Positions 43,136-51,452 of a stretch of DNA of 64,000 nucleotides are shown here, piece after piece. The notes under the pieces are model-generated. The model had not been told where the DNA came from and ran no database searches. It was given only the letters and a program-made list of their open reading frames with translations. Source of the stretch: Nocardioides pinisoli (GTDB lineage: Bacteria; Actinomycetota; Actinomycetes; Propionibacteriales; Nocardioidaceae); assembly GCF_024199985.1 (NCBI RefSeq), contig NZ_JANARS010000008.1:62001-126000 (forward strand), in the 5' to 3' direction. How positions within the stretch are numbered: the first letter of the stretch is position 1; the number at the start of each line of letters is the position of its first letter. The position numbers were made by a program, and so were the translations under genes.

Positions 43136-43594
43136 CTACCCAGCGGTCCGACGGGTCCGCCCCGCCTCCAGGGCTGAGACGAGGGCGTCAGGTCGGCGCG
43201 AGCTCACGAGCCAGTACGGCGTCGGATCGGCAGGGTCGGCGATGTCCACCCGCACGCCGCGCTTCAGGTAGGGGCGCAGGAGGAGGTAGGCCCGGGCGTC
43301 GGCGTCGACACCCGCCTGGCGTCGTACGCCGTCGGCGTCGAGCGCCGTGGCGGGACCGACGAGCTCGAGCGGGATGTGCGCCCGACCGGCACGGAAAGTC
43401 GTGCTGTCGACCGACACGCGGGGCCGGCCGTAGCCGAGGAACCACGCCACCAGGAGGGCCATCGCCACCGCCGTGACGGACCACGCGACGACCTCGGGCG
43501 TGGCGGCCAGGACGGCCAGCCACAGCGACGCCACGAACATCGTCCCCTGCACCCACCAGCGCAGCGGGACGGTGAGGCGTTCGGCGTAGTCCAC
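43136..43594 (-). CDS. DUF3093 family membrane protein
   Basis: A 152-residue protein with two adjacent membrane segments near the N-terminus ([21 protein letters not shown] and [22 protein letters not shown]) and a cytosolic C-terminal domain with a PH-like pattern. The N-terminal [12 protein letters not shown] and the block [30 protein letters not shown] identify DUF3093, the family of mycobacterial Rv2698, also encoded beside dut. GTG start at 43594 with a TAGGCT element 7 bases upstream. Function unknown. Confidence 0.9.
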   Translation of the reverse strand: MDYAERLTVPLRWWVQGTMFVASLWLAVLAATPEVVAWSVTAVAMALLVAWFLGYGRPRVSVDSTTFRAGRAHIPLELVGPATALDADGVRRQAGVDADARAYLLLRPYLKRGVRVDIADPADPTPYWLVSSRRPDALVSALEAGRTRRTAG

Positions 43595-43601
43595 GGCGCA
43601 G

Positions 43602-43613
43602 AGCCTATAGATT
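43602..43613. promoter_or_regulatory. Overlapping divergent -10 elements of DUF3093 and dut
   Basis: Within AGCCTATAGATT the minus strand reads TAGGCT (43607-43602), 7 bases before the DUF3093 GTG, and the plus strand reads TAGATT (43608-43613), 8 bases before the dut GTG. The two hexamers abut without a gap, so RNA polymerase could not occupy both at once. Confidence 0.55.
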
Positions 43614-43621
43614 CACTCCCC

Positions 43622-44128
43622 GTGCCCGACCACGACCCGACCCTCAACGCGACCCCTGACGCGACCCCCAGCCCGACGCCCGACCTGGACGTCGCCGTCG
43701 TCCGGCTCGACGCCGACCTGCCGCTGCCGTCGTACGCGCACCCGGGGGACGCCGGTGCCGACCTGCACACCACGGTCGACATCGACCTCGCACCGGGGGA
43801 GCGGGCCCTCGTGCCCACCGGCATCTCGATCGCGCTGCCGGACGGCTACGTGGCGCTGGTGCACCCGCGATCCGGCCTTGCGGCCCGGCACGGGTTGTCC
43901 ATCGTCAACACCCCGGGCACGATCGACGCGGGCTATCGCGGGGAGGTCAAGGTGCTCCTGATCAACCACGACCCGGTCGAGTCCGTGACGCTCCGCCGCG
44001 GTGACCGGATCGCCCAGCTGGTCGTCCAGCGATTCGAGCGAGCGCGCTTCGTCGAGGTGGGGGTGCTGCCGGAGTCGGTCCGGGGCGGCGGGGGCTACGG
44101 TTCTACAGGTACCGGTTCGCGTCCCTGA
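43622..44128 (+). CDS. dut: dUTP diphosphatase (trimeric dUTPase)
   Basis: A 168-residue dUTPase that hydrolyses dUTP to dUMP. All five motifs are present: [34 protein letters not shown] and [10 protein letters not shown]. The first 20 residues are a proline/threonine-rich extension ([16 protein letters not shown]) before the conserved [22 protein letters not shown]. The GTG at 43622 is suggested by TAGATT 8 bases upstream; if the start were downstream the enzyme would still be complete. Block order with DUF3093 and DUF3710 is conserved in Actinobacteria. Confidence 0.95.
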   Translation: MPDHDPTLNATPDATPSPTPDLDVAVVRLDADLPLPSYAHPGDAGADLHTTVDIDLAPGERALVPTGISIALPDGYVALVHPRSGLAARHGLSIVNTPGTIDAGYRGEVKVLLINHDPVESVTLRRGDRIAQLVVQRFERARFVEVGVLPESVRGGGGYGSTGTGSRP

Positions 44129-44171
44129 GCCGGAGCCCGTCCGAAGGAGCGCTGATAGAAGGAGTGCAGAC

Positions 44172-44807
44172 GTGAAGTTCCGCCGCAAGGCAGACACGAC
44201 CCCGGCGACCGCGGACACCGCCGCAGAGGACGCCACGGACGCCACCGCCGGCCCGGCCGCGGGAGCTGGTCCGTTCGACGTGTCCCAGGTCGAGGGTGAC
44301 GGCATCGAGCGGGCCGACCTCGGCTCGGTCCTGGTGCCCGCCATCGCGGACCGCGAGCTCCGGCTGCAGGTCGACGAGAAGAGCGGCCAGGTCCGTGCCG
44401 TGATGCTCGCCGGCTCCGACGGCGCCTGCGAGTTCCAGGCCTTCGCCGCGCCGCGCAACGGAGACCTCTGGTCCGAGGTGCGCCCGCAGATCGCCGAGGA
44501 CATGGCGCGCCGTGGGGGACAGGCCACCGAGCGTGAGGGCCGCTGGGGCACCGAGCTGGTGTGCCAGATGCCCGTGCGCCGCCCCGACGGCACGACCGCC
44601 ACCCAGCCCTCGCGCATCATCGGCGTCAACGGCGACCGCTGGATGCTGCGCGCGTCCTTCCTCGGCCGGCCGGCCGTCGACCCCGACGCCACGACCGAGT
44701 GGGAGGACGCCCTCGCCCAGATCGTCGTCCGCCGCGGTGACCAGGCCATGCCCGTGGGCGAGCCGCTGCCGGTCACCCTGCCGGACGACGCCCGCCGGGT
44801 CAGGTAA
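44172..44807 (+). CDS. DUF3710 family protein
   Basis: A 211-residue soluble actinobacterial protein of the DUF3710 family. An acidic/alanine-rich N-terminus (about 40 residues) leads to the domain from GPFDVSQVEGDGIERADLGSVLVPA to RWMLRASFLGRPAVDP. The strand-rich pattern with ELRLQVDEKSGQVRAVMLAG and CEFQAFAAPRNGDLWSEVRP is the family core. GTG is preceded by AAGGAG 7 bases upstream. It is the first of three closely spaced genes with OB-fold and DUF3159 (gap 3 bases, then 4-base overlap). Function unknown. Confidence 0.9.
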   Translation: MKFRRKADTTPATADTAAEDATDATAGPAAGAGPFDVSQVEGDGIERADLGSVLVPAIADRELRLQVDEKSGQVRAVMLAGSDGACEFQAFAAPRNGDLWSEVRPQIAEDMARRGGQATEREGRWGTELVCQMPVRRPDGTTATQPSRIIGVNGDRWMLRASFLGRPAVDPDATTEWEDALAQIVVRRGDQAMPVGEPLPVTLPDDARRVR

Positions 44808-44810
44808 GCC

Positions 44811-45173
44811 GTGGCCGAGAAGAGCCGGCTGCGTCAGGCGCTCTCCCGCTGGGCTGACAGCTCGGAGGCCCACCAGCGTGACCTGCGCCAGTCGTACACC
44901 ACCGACGAGGCCGTGGCGATCGCCGACGCTCCCGAGCGCGAGCACGTGGTCGTCAACGGCGTGCTGCGCACGGTCACGCTGCGCCCGCGCGGCGGCGTGC
45001 CGGCTCTCGAGGCCGAGCTGGACGACGGCTCGGGCGTCATCACCGTCGTGTGGCTCGGCCGGCGCCGCATCACCGGCGTCGACCCCGGCCGGTCGGTGAC
45101 GGTCGCCGGCTGCATCGGGCGCCAGGGCGGCGTACCGATCATGTTCAACCCGCGTTACGAGCTCCGGCCATGA
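44811..45173 (+). CDS. OB-fold nucleic-acid-binding protein
   Basis: A 120-residue OB-fold protein of the actinobacterial family represented by mycobacterial Rv2694c. HVVVNGVLRTVTLRPRGGVPALEAELDDGSGVITVVWLGRRRITGVDPGRSVTVAGCIG covers the five-strand barrel, similar to RecG/tRNA-synthetase OB-folds. The N-terminal 30 residues are a charged helix (RLRQALSRWADSSEAHQRDLRQ). Ligand is unknown. GTG start 3 bases after DUF3710, and its stop overlaps the ATG of DUF3159 (ATGA), so the three are coupled. Confidence 0.88.
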   Translation: MAEKSRLRQALSRWADSSEAHQRDLRQSYTTDEAVAIADAPEREHVVVNGVLRTVTLRPRGGVPALEAELDDGSGVITVVWLGRRRITGVDPGRSVTVAGCIGRQGGVPIMFNPRYELRP

Positions 45174-45898
45174 CCGAACCCGCGCGCGAGCCCGCGCAGA
45201 CCGCCACCCCCACGACCGAGACGGTCGAGGCCGCGGTGCGCGGCCAGCTCGCCAAGGCCCTCGGTGGCCGGCGGGGGATGGCCGAGGCGGCCGTTCCGAC
45301 CATCCTCTTCACCGCCACCTGGCTGGGCCTGCGCGACCTCGACCTCGCGCTGTCGGTCAGCATCGGCGCCGCGGTCGTCCTGCTCGTCGTCCGGCTGGTG
45401 CAGCGCTCGACGGTCCAGTTCGTCGTCAACGCCCTCTTCGGCATCGGCATCGGGTGGTACTTCGTCTACCGCGCCGCCCAGTCCGGCGGCTCGGAGCAGG
45501 AGCAGGCACTCGCCTACTTCCTGCCCGGGCTGCTCTACAACGGTGGCTACGCAGTCGTGCTGGCCTTCACCTGCCTCATCGGCTGGCCGCTCGTCGGCTT
45601 CATGGTTGGCAGCATCACCGGTGACCCGACGGCCTGGCACTCCGACAAGCAGGTCGTGAAGCTCTGCAGCCGGCTCACGTGGCTGCTGGTCGCGCCCTGC
45701 CTGCTGCGCGTCGCCATCCAGGGACCGATCTGGCTGGCCGGCAACTCCGGCTCCATGGACGCCGACGCCGCGGTGGCAGCACTCGGCGTGCTCAAGATCG
45801 CGCTCGGCTGGCCACTCCAGCTCGCAGCGCTCGGCTCGATGATCTGGCTGCTCTCGCGCAACAAGACGCCTGTGGCGGGAGACGCCGCCGCGGCCTGA
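45170..45898 (+). CDS. DUF3159 family membrane protein
   Basis: A 242-residue integral membrane protein of DUF3159, a family close to VC0807/intracellular septation A-like proteins. About six hydrophobic segments are seen, with AAVPTILFTATWLGLRDL, SIGAAVVLLVVRLVQRSTVQFVVNALFGIGIGW and a cytosolic DPTAWHSDKQVVKLCSRLTWLL segment, which are family features. The ATG overlaps the OB-fold gene stop. It converges on ceoC 25 bases away. Function unknown. Confidence 0.9.
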   Translation: MTEPAREPAQTATPTTETVEAAVRGQLAKALGGRRGMAEAAVPTILFTATWLGLRDLDLALSVSIGAAVVLLVVRLVQRSTVQFVVNALFGIGIGWYFVYRAAQSGGSEQEQALAYFLPGLLYNGGYAVVLAFTCLIGWPLVGFMVGSITGDPTAWHSDKQVVKLCSRLTWLLVAPCLLRVAIQGPIWLAGNSGSMDADAAVAALGVLKIALGWPLQLAALGSMIWLLSRNKTPVAGDAAAA

Positions 45899-45923
45899 GG
45901 CCGTCGCTCAGCCGGTGCTGGGC

Positions 45924-46595
45924 TCAGCCGTGGTGCTGGATGGGGGAGAGCAGCTGCTCGAGCTCGGTCTCCACCTCGGCCGGCACCACGAACAGCAGCT
46001 CGTCGCCCGACTCCAGCGGCTGCTCGGCCTCCGGGGTGTAGACCTGCCCGTCGCGCAGGATCGTCACGAGCGCGCAGTTGTCGGGGAACGGCACCAACCC
46101 GGCGGGCGTGCCGACGTAGGGGGAGTCGGCCGACAGGGTGAGCTCGACCAGGTTGGCGTTGCCCTGGCGGAAGGTGAAGAGGCGGACCAGGTCGCCGATG
46201 GAGACGGCCTCCTCCACGAGCGCGGACATGATGCGCGGGGTGGAGACGTTGACGTCGACGCCCCAGGCCTCGGTGAACAGCCACTCGTTGTTGGGGTGGT
46301 TGACCCGGCCGACGGTGCGGGGGACACCGAACTCGGTCTTGGCGAGCAGCGAGGTGACCAGGTTGGCCTTGTCGTCACCGGTGGCGGCGATGACCACGTC
46401 GCACTTGCCGAGCTGGGCCTCGGCGAGCGAGGACAGCTCGCACGAGTCGGCGAGCAGCCACTCCGCGTTGGGCACGCGCTCGGGACGGATCGCGGAGGGG
46501 TTCTTGTCGATGAGCAGGATCTGGTGACCGTTCTCGATCAGCTCCCGCGCGATCGATCGACCCACGGCTCCTGCTCCGGCGATGGCGACGCGCAT
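45924..46595 (-). CDS. ceoC: TrkA-family potassium uptake regulator (CeoC-like)
   Basis: A 223-residue RCK protein. The TrkA_N Rossmann domain begins MRVAIAGAGAVGRSIARELIENGHQILLID with the GxGxxG motif and an acidic residue ending strand 2, typical for NAD(H) binding. The TrkA_C domain (about 135-215) contains LVELTLSADSPYVGTPAGLVPFP and a final strand ELLFVVPAEVE. It is downstream of ceoB in the same orientation, 15 bases away. RCK proteins gate potassium channels or transporters in response to nucleotides; here the partner may be the divergent APC permease. Confidence 0.9.
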   Translation of the reverse strand: MRVAIAGAGAVGRSIARELIENGHQILLIDKNPSAIRPERVPNAEWLLADSCELSSLAEAQLGKCDVVIAATGDDKANLVTSLLAKTEFGVPRTVGRVNHPNNEWLFTEAWGVDVNVSTPRIMSALVEEAVSIGDLVRLFTFRQGNANLVELTLSADSPYVGTPAGLVPFPDNCALVTILRDGQVYTPEAEQPLESGDELLFVVPAEVETELEQLLSPIQHHG

Positions 46596-46610
46596 GTCTC
46601 AGGTGTTCCT

Positions 46611-47273
46611 TCAGTCGTCTTCGGGGCCGGCCTCGAGCACGGCGTAGGCGTGGGCGGCGTTCTCCTCGCGGATCACCAGGTGCAGCATGTCGCCCTCCTG
46701 GAGGACGGTCTCGCGCGTGGGCAGCATGCCCTCGCCGAGCCGGTCGATCCACGCGATCCGGCTGCGTGACTGCATCTGGAACTCGACGGTGCGGTTGCCG
46801 ATCCAGGCCTCCGGCACCGGCACGTGGTCGACGCGGATCGTGCCCGAGGGGTCGCGGAAGTCGGGCTCGGCGCCCGCCGGCAGGATGCGCCGCAGGATCT
46901 GGTCGGCGGTCCACTTCACGGTCGCCACGGTCGTGATGCCGAGGCGCTGGTAGACCTCGGCGCGGCCGGGGTCGTAGATGCGGGCGACGACCTGCTGGAG
47001 GCCGAAGGTCTCCCGCGCCACGCGCGCCGCGATGATGTTGGAGTTGTCACCGCTGGAGACCGCCGCGAAGGCGTCGGCGCGGCGGATCCCGGCCTTCTCC
47101 AGCACCTGCTGGTCGAAGCCGTAGCCCGTGATCTTGTCCCCGTTGAACTCAGGGCCCAGCCGCCGGAACGAGTCGGGCTCGCTGTCGATGACGGACACGG
47201 TGTGGTTGCGGTCCTCGAGGCTCCGGGCGAGCGTCGAACCGACGCGGCCACAACCCATGATCACGACGTGCAC
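46611..47273 (-). CDS. ceoB: TrkA-family potassium uptake regulator (CeoB-like)
   Basis: A 220-residue RCK protein, paralogous to its neighbour. It starts VHVVIMGCGRVGSTLARSLEDRNHTVSVID, a TrkA_N nucleotide-binding motif (GCGRVG) with the acidic ligand at the end of strand 2. The C-terminal TrkA_C half covers EAWIGNRTVEFQMQSRSRIAWIDRLGEGMLPT and EGDMLHLVIREENA. GTG start at 47273 is 55 bases from the divergent APC permease. The order APC permease, ceoB, ceoC is conserved with mycobacteria. Confidence 0.9.
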   Translation of the reverse strand: MHVVIMGCGRVGSTLARSLEDRNHTVSVIDSEPDSFRRLGPEFNGDKITGYGFDQQVLEKAGIRRADAFAAVSSGDNSNIIAARVARETFGLQQVVARIYDPGRAEVYQRLGITTVATVKWTADQILRRILPAGAEPDFRDPSGTIRVDHVPVPEAWIGNRTVEFQMQSRSRIAWIDRLGEGMLPTRETVLQEGDMLHLVIREENAAHAYAVLEAGPEDD

Positions 47274-47315
47274 GCCAGAACCGTATCCCAGCACGGATCC
47301 GGGACGCTGCGGGTC

Positions 47316-47321
47316 TAGGCT
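47316..47321 (+). promoter_or_regulatory. Candidate -10 hexamer (TAGGCT) for the APC permease gene
   Basis: TAGGCT ends 7 bases before the GTG at 47329 in the 55-base gap to ceoB, consistent with leaderless transcription. Confidence 0.45.
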
Positions 47322-47328
47322 CGCGCCC

Positions 47329-49377
47329 GTGAGTGTCGGCGACGTGTCCAAGCGGATCCTGCTGGGTCGCAAGCTGCGCAGCAGCCAGCTGGGGGAGACG
47401 CTGCTCCCCAAGCGGATCGCGCTGCCCGTGTTCGCCAGCGACGCCCTCTCGTCGGTGGCCTACGCCCCCGACGAGGTGTTCATCATGCTGGCGATCGCCG
47501 GCGCGTCGACCTACGTCTGGTCGTGGAAGATCGGTCTCGCGGTGGCGCTCGTGATGCTCACGGTGGTCGCGAGCTACCGGCAGACCGTGCACGCCTACCC
47601 GTCCGGCGGCGGCGACTACGAGGTCGCCACCGTCAACCTCGGACGCAACGCCGGCGTCACGGTCGCGAGCGCGCTGCTCGTCGACTACGTGCTCACGGTG
47701 GCGGTGTCGATCTCCTCGGCCTCGCAGTACGCCGCCGGCGCCATCCCGCCGCTGATCGGGCACGAGGCCACGGTGGGTGTGATCGCGGTGGCACTGCTGA
47801 CCGCGATGAACCTGCGCGGCGTGCGCGAGTCGGGGTCGTTCTTCGCCGTGCCCACCTACCTCTTCATGGTCGCGATCCTCGGCATGTGCGCCTACGGCCT
47901 GCTGCGGCTGCTCGCCGGCGACCTGCCCGACGCGGAGAGCGCGAACCTCGAGATCGTGCCCCAGCCCGGCTGGGAGGAGCCCCTCACCCAGGTCGGCCTG
48001 ATGTTCCTGCTGGCCCGGGCGTTCTCCTCCGGGTGTGCGGCGCTCACCGGCGTCGAGGCGATCAGCAACGGCGTGCCGGCCTTCCGCAAGCCCAAGAGCC
48101 GCAACGCCGCCACCACGCTGCTCATGCTCGGCCTGATCGCCATCTCGATGATGATGAGCGTCATCGTGCTCGCCAAGCAGATGACGATCCGCTACGTCGA
48201 CCCGCACGAGCTCGACCGGCTCCGCACGGTGGGCGGCGGCGCGGTCCCGGAGGGCTACGAGCAGCACCCGGTGATCTCGCAGATCGCCGCCGGGGTCTTC
48301 GACCACTTCCCGCCCGGCTTCTACTTCGTCGTGACGGTCACCGGCATCATCCTCGTGCTCGCCGCCAACACGGCCTTCAACGGCTTCCCCGTCCTCGGCT
48401 CGATCCTCGCCCAGGACGGCCTCGCGCCCCGATCGCTGGGATCACGTGGTGACCGGCTGGCCTACAGCAACGGCATCGTCTTCCTTGCGGCCCTGTCGAT
48501 GCTGCTGATCTGGGTCTTCGACGCCGAGACCACCAAGCTGATCCAGCTCTACATCGTCGGTGTGTTCGTCTCCTTCAACCTCAGCCAGCTCGGGATGATC
48601 CGGCACTGGACGCGCCACCTGCGCACCGAGCGGGACCCGGCCGTACGCCGTCGGATGATGCGCTCGCGGGCCATCAACACCTTCGGCCTCGGGATGACCG
48701 CCGTCGTCCTGGTGATCGTGCTGATCACCAAGTTCCTCGCCGGCGCGTGGATCACGATCCTGGCGATGGGCTTCTTCTTCCTCGTCATGCAGGCCATCGG
48801 ACGCCACTACGCGCGCGTCGAGCTCGAGCTCGCGGCCGACGAGCAGGACAAGGTGATGCCGACCCGGGTGCACGCCATCGTGCTCGCCTCCAAGCTGCAC
48901 AAGCCGACCCTGCGGGCGCTCGCCTTCGCACGCGCCACCCGGCCCAACGTGCTCGAGGCGATCTACGTCAGCATCGACGCGAAGGCCACCACCCGCCTGC
49001 TGGAGGAGTGGGACGACCGGCACCTCGACATCCCGCTCAAGGTGCTGCACTCGCCCTACCGCGAGGTGGTGCGCCCGATCGTGGAGTACACCCAGGAGAT
49101 CCGGCGGGCCAGTCCGCGCGGCGTGGTGGCGGTCTACATCCCGGAGTACGTCGTCGGGCGCTGGTGGGAGCAGCTGCTGCACAACCAGACGGCGCTGCGG
49201 CTCAAGGGACGGCTGCTGTTCACCCCCGGCGTGATGGTCATCTCCGTGCCCTACCAGCTGCGGTCCTCCCAGGTGGCCGAGGAGCGGCGGCGCGACGAGG
49301 TGCGCGTCCACGCCGGCGACCTCCGGCGTGGCCGGGTCGCCTCCCGCGACACCAACCGGCAGATCGACGACGAATGA
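47329..49377 (+). CDS. APC-superfamily permease, KimA-like potassium transporter candidate
   Basis: A 682-residue protein with about 12 membrane segments (residues 30-500) and a cytosolic C-terminal domain of about 170 residues. The N-terminal LPVFASDALSSVAYAPDEVF motif is the signature of the KimA (YdaO) type, a high-affinity proton-coupled potassium importer in Bacillus subtilis. The C-terminal domain (VHAIVLASKLHKPTLRALAFARATRPNVLEAIYVSID) resembles universal-stress-like regulatory domains. Being divergent from two RCK proteins supports potassium transport. The gene couples to the methyltransferase by a 4-base overlap. Amino-acid transport is the alternative. Confidence 0.86.
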   Translation: MSVGDVSKRILLGRKLRSSQLGETLLPKRIALPVFASDALSSVAYAPDEVFIMLAIAGASTYVWSWKIGLAVALVMLTVVASYRQTVHAYPSGGGDYEVATVNLGRNAGVTVASALLVDYVLTVAVSISSASQYAAGAIPPLIGHEATVGVIAVALLTAMNLRGVRESGSFFAVPTYLFMVAILGMCAYGLLRLLAGDLPDAESANLEIVPQPGWEEPLTQVGLMFLLARAFSSGCAALTGVEAISNGVPAFRKPKSRNAATTLLMLGLIAISMMMSVIVLAKQMTIRYVDPHELDRLRTVGGGAVPEGYEQHPVISQIAAGVFDHFPPGFYFVVTVTGIILVLAANTAFNGFPVLGSILAQDGLAPRSLGSRGDRLAYSNGIVFLAALSMLLIWVFDAETTKLIQLYIVGVFVSFNLSQLGMIRHWTRHLRTERDPAVRRRMMRSRAINTFGLGMTAVVLVIVLITKFLAGAWITILAMGFFFLVMQAIGRHYARVELELAADEQDKVMPTRVHAIVLASKLHKPTLRALAFARATRPNVLEAIYVSIDAKATTRLLEEWDDRHLDIPLKVLHSPYREVVRPIVEYTQEIRRASPRGVVAVYIPEYVVGRWWEQLLHNQTALRLKGRLLFTPGVMVISVPYQLRSSQVAEERRRDEVRVHAGDLRRGRVASRDTNRQIDDE

Positions 49378-50585
49378 GCCGCCACAACCGGCCGCGGCGG
49401 GCGAAGGGGCGCTCGCGGGTAGGGGAGCGCTTCGAGGTCGAGGTGGGGCCGATCGCCCACGGCGGGCACTGCGTCGCACGGCTCCCCGAGCCCGAGTCCC
49501 GGGTCGTGTTCGTCCGCCACGCCCTGCCCGGGGAGCGGGTGGTCGTCGAGATCACCGAGGGCACCGACGGCGACCGCTTCTGGCGCGGTGACGCCGTCCG
49601 GGTCGATCAGCCGTCGGCCGACCGGGTCGAGCCGCCGTGCCCCTACGCCGGTCCCGGGCTGTGCGGCGGCTGCGACTTCCAGCACGTCACGCTCCCGGCC
49701 CAGCGCGACCTCAAGGCGGCCGTGGTGCGCGAGCAGCTCGTCCGCCTCGGCCGGCTCGACGCGACCTCCGAGCTGGTGACCTCGCTGCGGGTCGAGGCGG
49801 TGCCGGTGCCGGGTCGCGACGACGACGGCCTGCGGTGGCGCACCCGCCAGCGCTACGCCGTCATGCCGGACGGCCGGCCGGCGATGCGGGCGCACCGCTC
49901 CCACGACCTCGTCCCGGTCGAGGACTGCCTGATCGCCGCCGAGGGTGCACGTCCCGGCGACGCGCTCGAGGGCCCGCTGGTCGAGGAGGGCGCTGCGGAC
50001 CCCTCACGAGACCCCGTCATCCACGAGGTGACGGCCGGCCGCGCGACGCACCCCTTCTCCGTCGCCGCCGACGGCTTCTGGCAGGTCCACCCCGAGGCGC
50101 CACGCGTCCTCGTCGAGACGGTGCTCGACCTGCTCGGTCCGCGGCCCGGCGAGCGCGCTCTCGACCTCTACGCCGGCGTCGGGCTCTTCGCGCGGTTCGT
50201 CGGCGAGGCGACCGGCGCGCGGGTGGTCGCCGTCGAGGCGGACCGGACCGCCTGCACGCACGCCCGGGCCAACCTGTCCGCGCTGGAGGCGTCCGCCGTC
50301 GAGTGCGGCCCCACCGACCGGGTGCTGCGCTCGGGGCTCGACGAGCCGTTCGACCTCGTCGTGCTCGACCCGCCCCGGGAGGGCGCCAAGCGTGTCGTCG
50401 TGGAGCAGGTGGTCGACCGCCGCCCGCGCGCGGTGGCGTACGTCGCGTGCGACCCCGCCGCGCTGGGTCGCGACGTCGCGATCTTCGCCGAGCACGACTA
50501 CCAGCTCACCGCGATCCGGGCCTTCGACCTCTTCCCGATGACGCATCACGTCGAATGCGTCGCGAAGTTCGTCAAGACCCGCTGA
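49374..50585 (+). CDS. TRAM-domain SAM-dependent RNA (uracil-5-) methyltransferase
   Basis: A 403-residue enzyme of the RlmC/RlmD/TrmA family, which adds the C5 methyl group to a uridine in rRNA or tRNA. A TRAM domain occupies residues about 15-75 (EVEVGPIAHGGHCVARL...VVEITEG). Iron-sulfur cysteines are in CPYAGPGLCGGCDFQHV and VEDC. The SAM domain has ALDLYAGVGLFARFV, DLVVLDPPREGAK and the catalytic cysteine in AYVACDPAALGRD. Position after the APC permease matches Rv2689c. The exact target uridine is not decided by sequence. It marks the end of the conserved block; decayed genes follow. Confidence 0.9.
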   Translation: MSRHNRPRRAKGRSRVGERFEVEVGPIAHGGHCVARLPEPESRVVFVRHALPGERVVVEITEGTDGDRFWRGDAVRVDQPSADRVEPPCPYAGPGLCGGCDFQHVTLPAQRDLKAAVVREQLVRLGRLDATSELVTSLRVEAVPVPGRDDDGLRWRTRQRYAVMPDGRPAMRAHRSHDLVPVEDCLIAAEGARPGDALEGPLVEEGAADPSRDPVIHEVTAGRATHPFSVAADGFWQVHPEAPRVLVETVLDLLGPRPGERALDLYAGVGLFARFVGEATGARVVAVEADRTACTHARANLSALEASAVECGPTDRVLRSGLDEPFDLVVLDPPREGAKRVVVEQVVDRRPRAVAYVACDPAALGRDVAIFAEHDYQLTAIRAFDLFPMTHHVECVAKFVKTR

Positions 50586-50592
50586 CCTGCGG

Positions 50593-50737
50593 TGGTGCTT
50601 CAGCGTCAAGGAAGCGTCGCGCCGGCTCGGGGTCAATGACTCCCGCCTCAGGCAGCTTCGTTCGGGGGACCTGCGTGGTCGCCGCCTGGGCAACTCCTGG
50701 ATCGTCTCGTCTCAGGATGTGGCTCGGCGGTCGACAT
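50593..50737 (+). pseudogene. Remnant of an excisionase/MerR-like HTH DNA-binding protein
   Basis: In the frame beginning at 50593, the translation SVKEASRRLGVNDSRLRQLR followed by GDLRGRRLGNSWIVSSQDVA is a clear helix-turn-helix of the excisionase type (consensus SVxEAARRLGVSxxRVRQL). No ATG or GTG exists in this frame between the methyltransferase stop and the motif, and similarity fails after about 50735. It is therefore a fragment, not a gene. The position where it fades is exactly where ERCC4 homology begins in another frame. Confidence 0.65.
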
Positions 50738-51317
50738 CCGCGAGCGCTATCCGTTCACCTTCGCCGACCGGCAGGCGACGACCCGCCGCGAGCCGCTCAA
50801 GGCCGGTGACTACGGCCTCCTCGTCGAGGGGCTGTTGCAGGCCACGGTGGAGCGCAAGTCGCTGGCCGACCTCGTCACCTCGTTGACGACCGGCACACTG
50901 AAGTTCCAGCTCACCGAGCTGGCCGCAGTCCCGCGGGCGGCGGTGGTCGTCGAGGAGCGTTACTCGCAGGTCTTCAAGCTCGACCGCGTCCGTCCCAGCG
51001 TCGTGGCCGATGGCATCGCCGAATGCCAGATCCGATTCCCGACCGTTCCCATCGTGTTCTGCGAGACCCACAAGCTCGCCCAGGAGTGGACCTATCGCTT
51101 CCTCGCGGCCGCCCGGGTCGGGCTGGCGGAGGAGGTGGTCGGCGATCTCGCCCTGCGCGGTCTGGAAGCGGCACCGCCGCTCGCGCCTGCGCGACCGACG
51201 CCGGCCGCCGTGCGTCGCTGGGCCAAGCGAGCCGACGTCGTCGTCTCCGACCGAGGTCGGATCCCGGGAGCCGTGATGGAGCAGTACCTCGAGGCCCGCG
51301 CTCGCGGCGAGGTCTGA
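50733..51317 (+). pseudogene. Truncated ERCC4 (XPF-like) nuclease-domain gene
   Basis: The frame open from 50640 to 51317 encodes an ERCC4-type nuclease domain from about 50733: DIRERYPFTFADRQATTRRE, GDYGLLVEGLLQATVERKSL, where the active-site motif is the ERK of VERKSLADLV, then LTELAAVPRAAVVVEERYSQ and IRFPTVPIVFCETHKLAQEW. No ATG or GTG start precedes the domain in frame; only a TTG at 50835 exists, and it lies inside the domain next to ERK. Relatives in other actinobacteria carry about 150 further N-terminal residues. I therefore call it a 5'-truncated pseudogene, joined to the HTH fragment. A short C-terminal tail with arginine/alanine helices is intact. Confidence 0.65.
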
Positions 51318-51452
51318 CGTTGCTTTCGTCTGCACCGCCGTGCTCCCCGGCACGTCCGGCGGGCGGAGGCCGGCATCGTCACCGCGACGTGCACGATCTG
51401 CGCGTGCGTCGAGGAGACGGCGACCTCGACGGCGACTTCCAGGACTCGTCGG

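Noticed and set aside
42569..43177. Plus-strand ORF through the hairpin region and DUF4235
   Set aside because: No motif or hydrophobic pattern is credible; DUF4235 and DUF3093 on the minus strand explain its right half.
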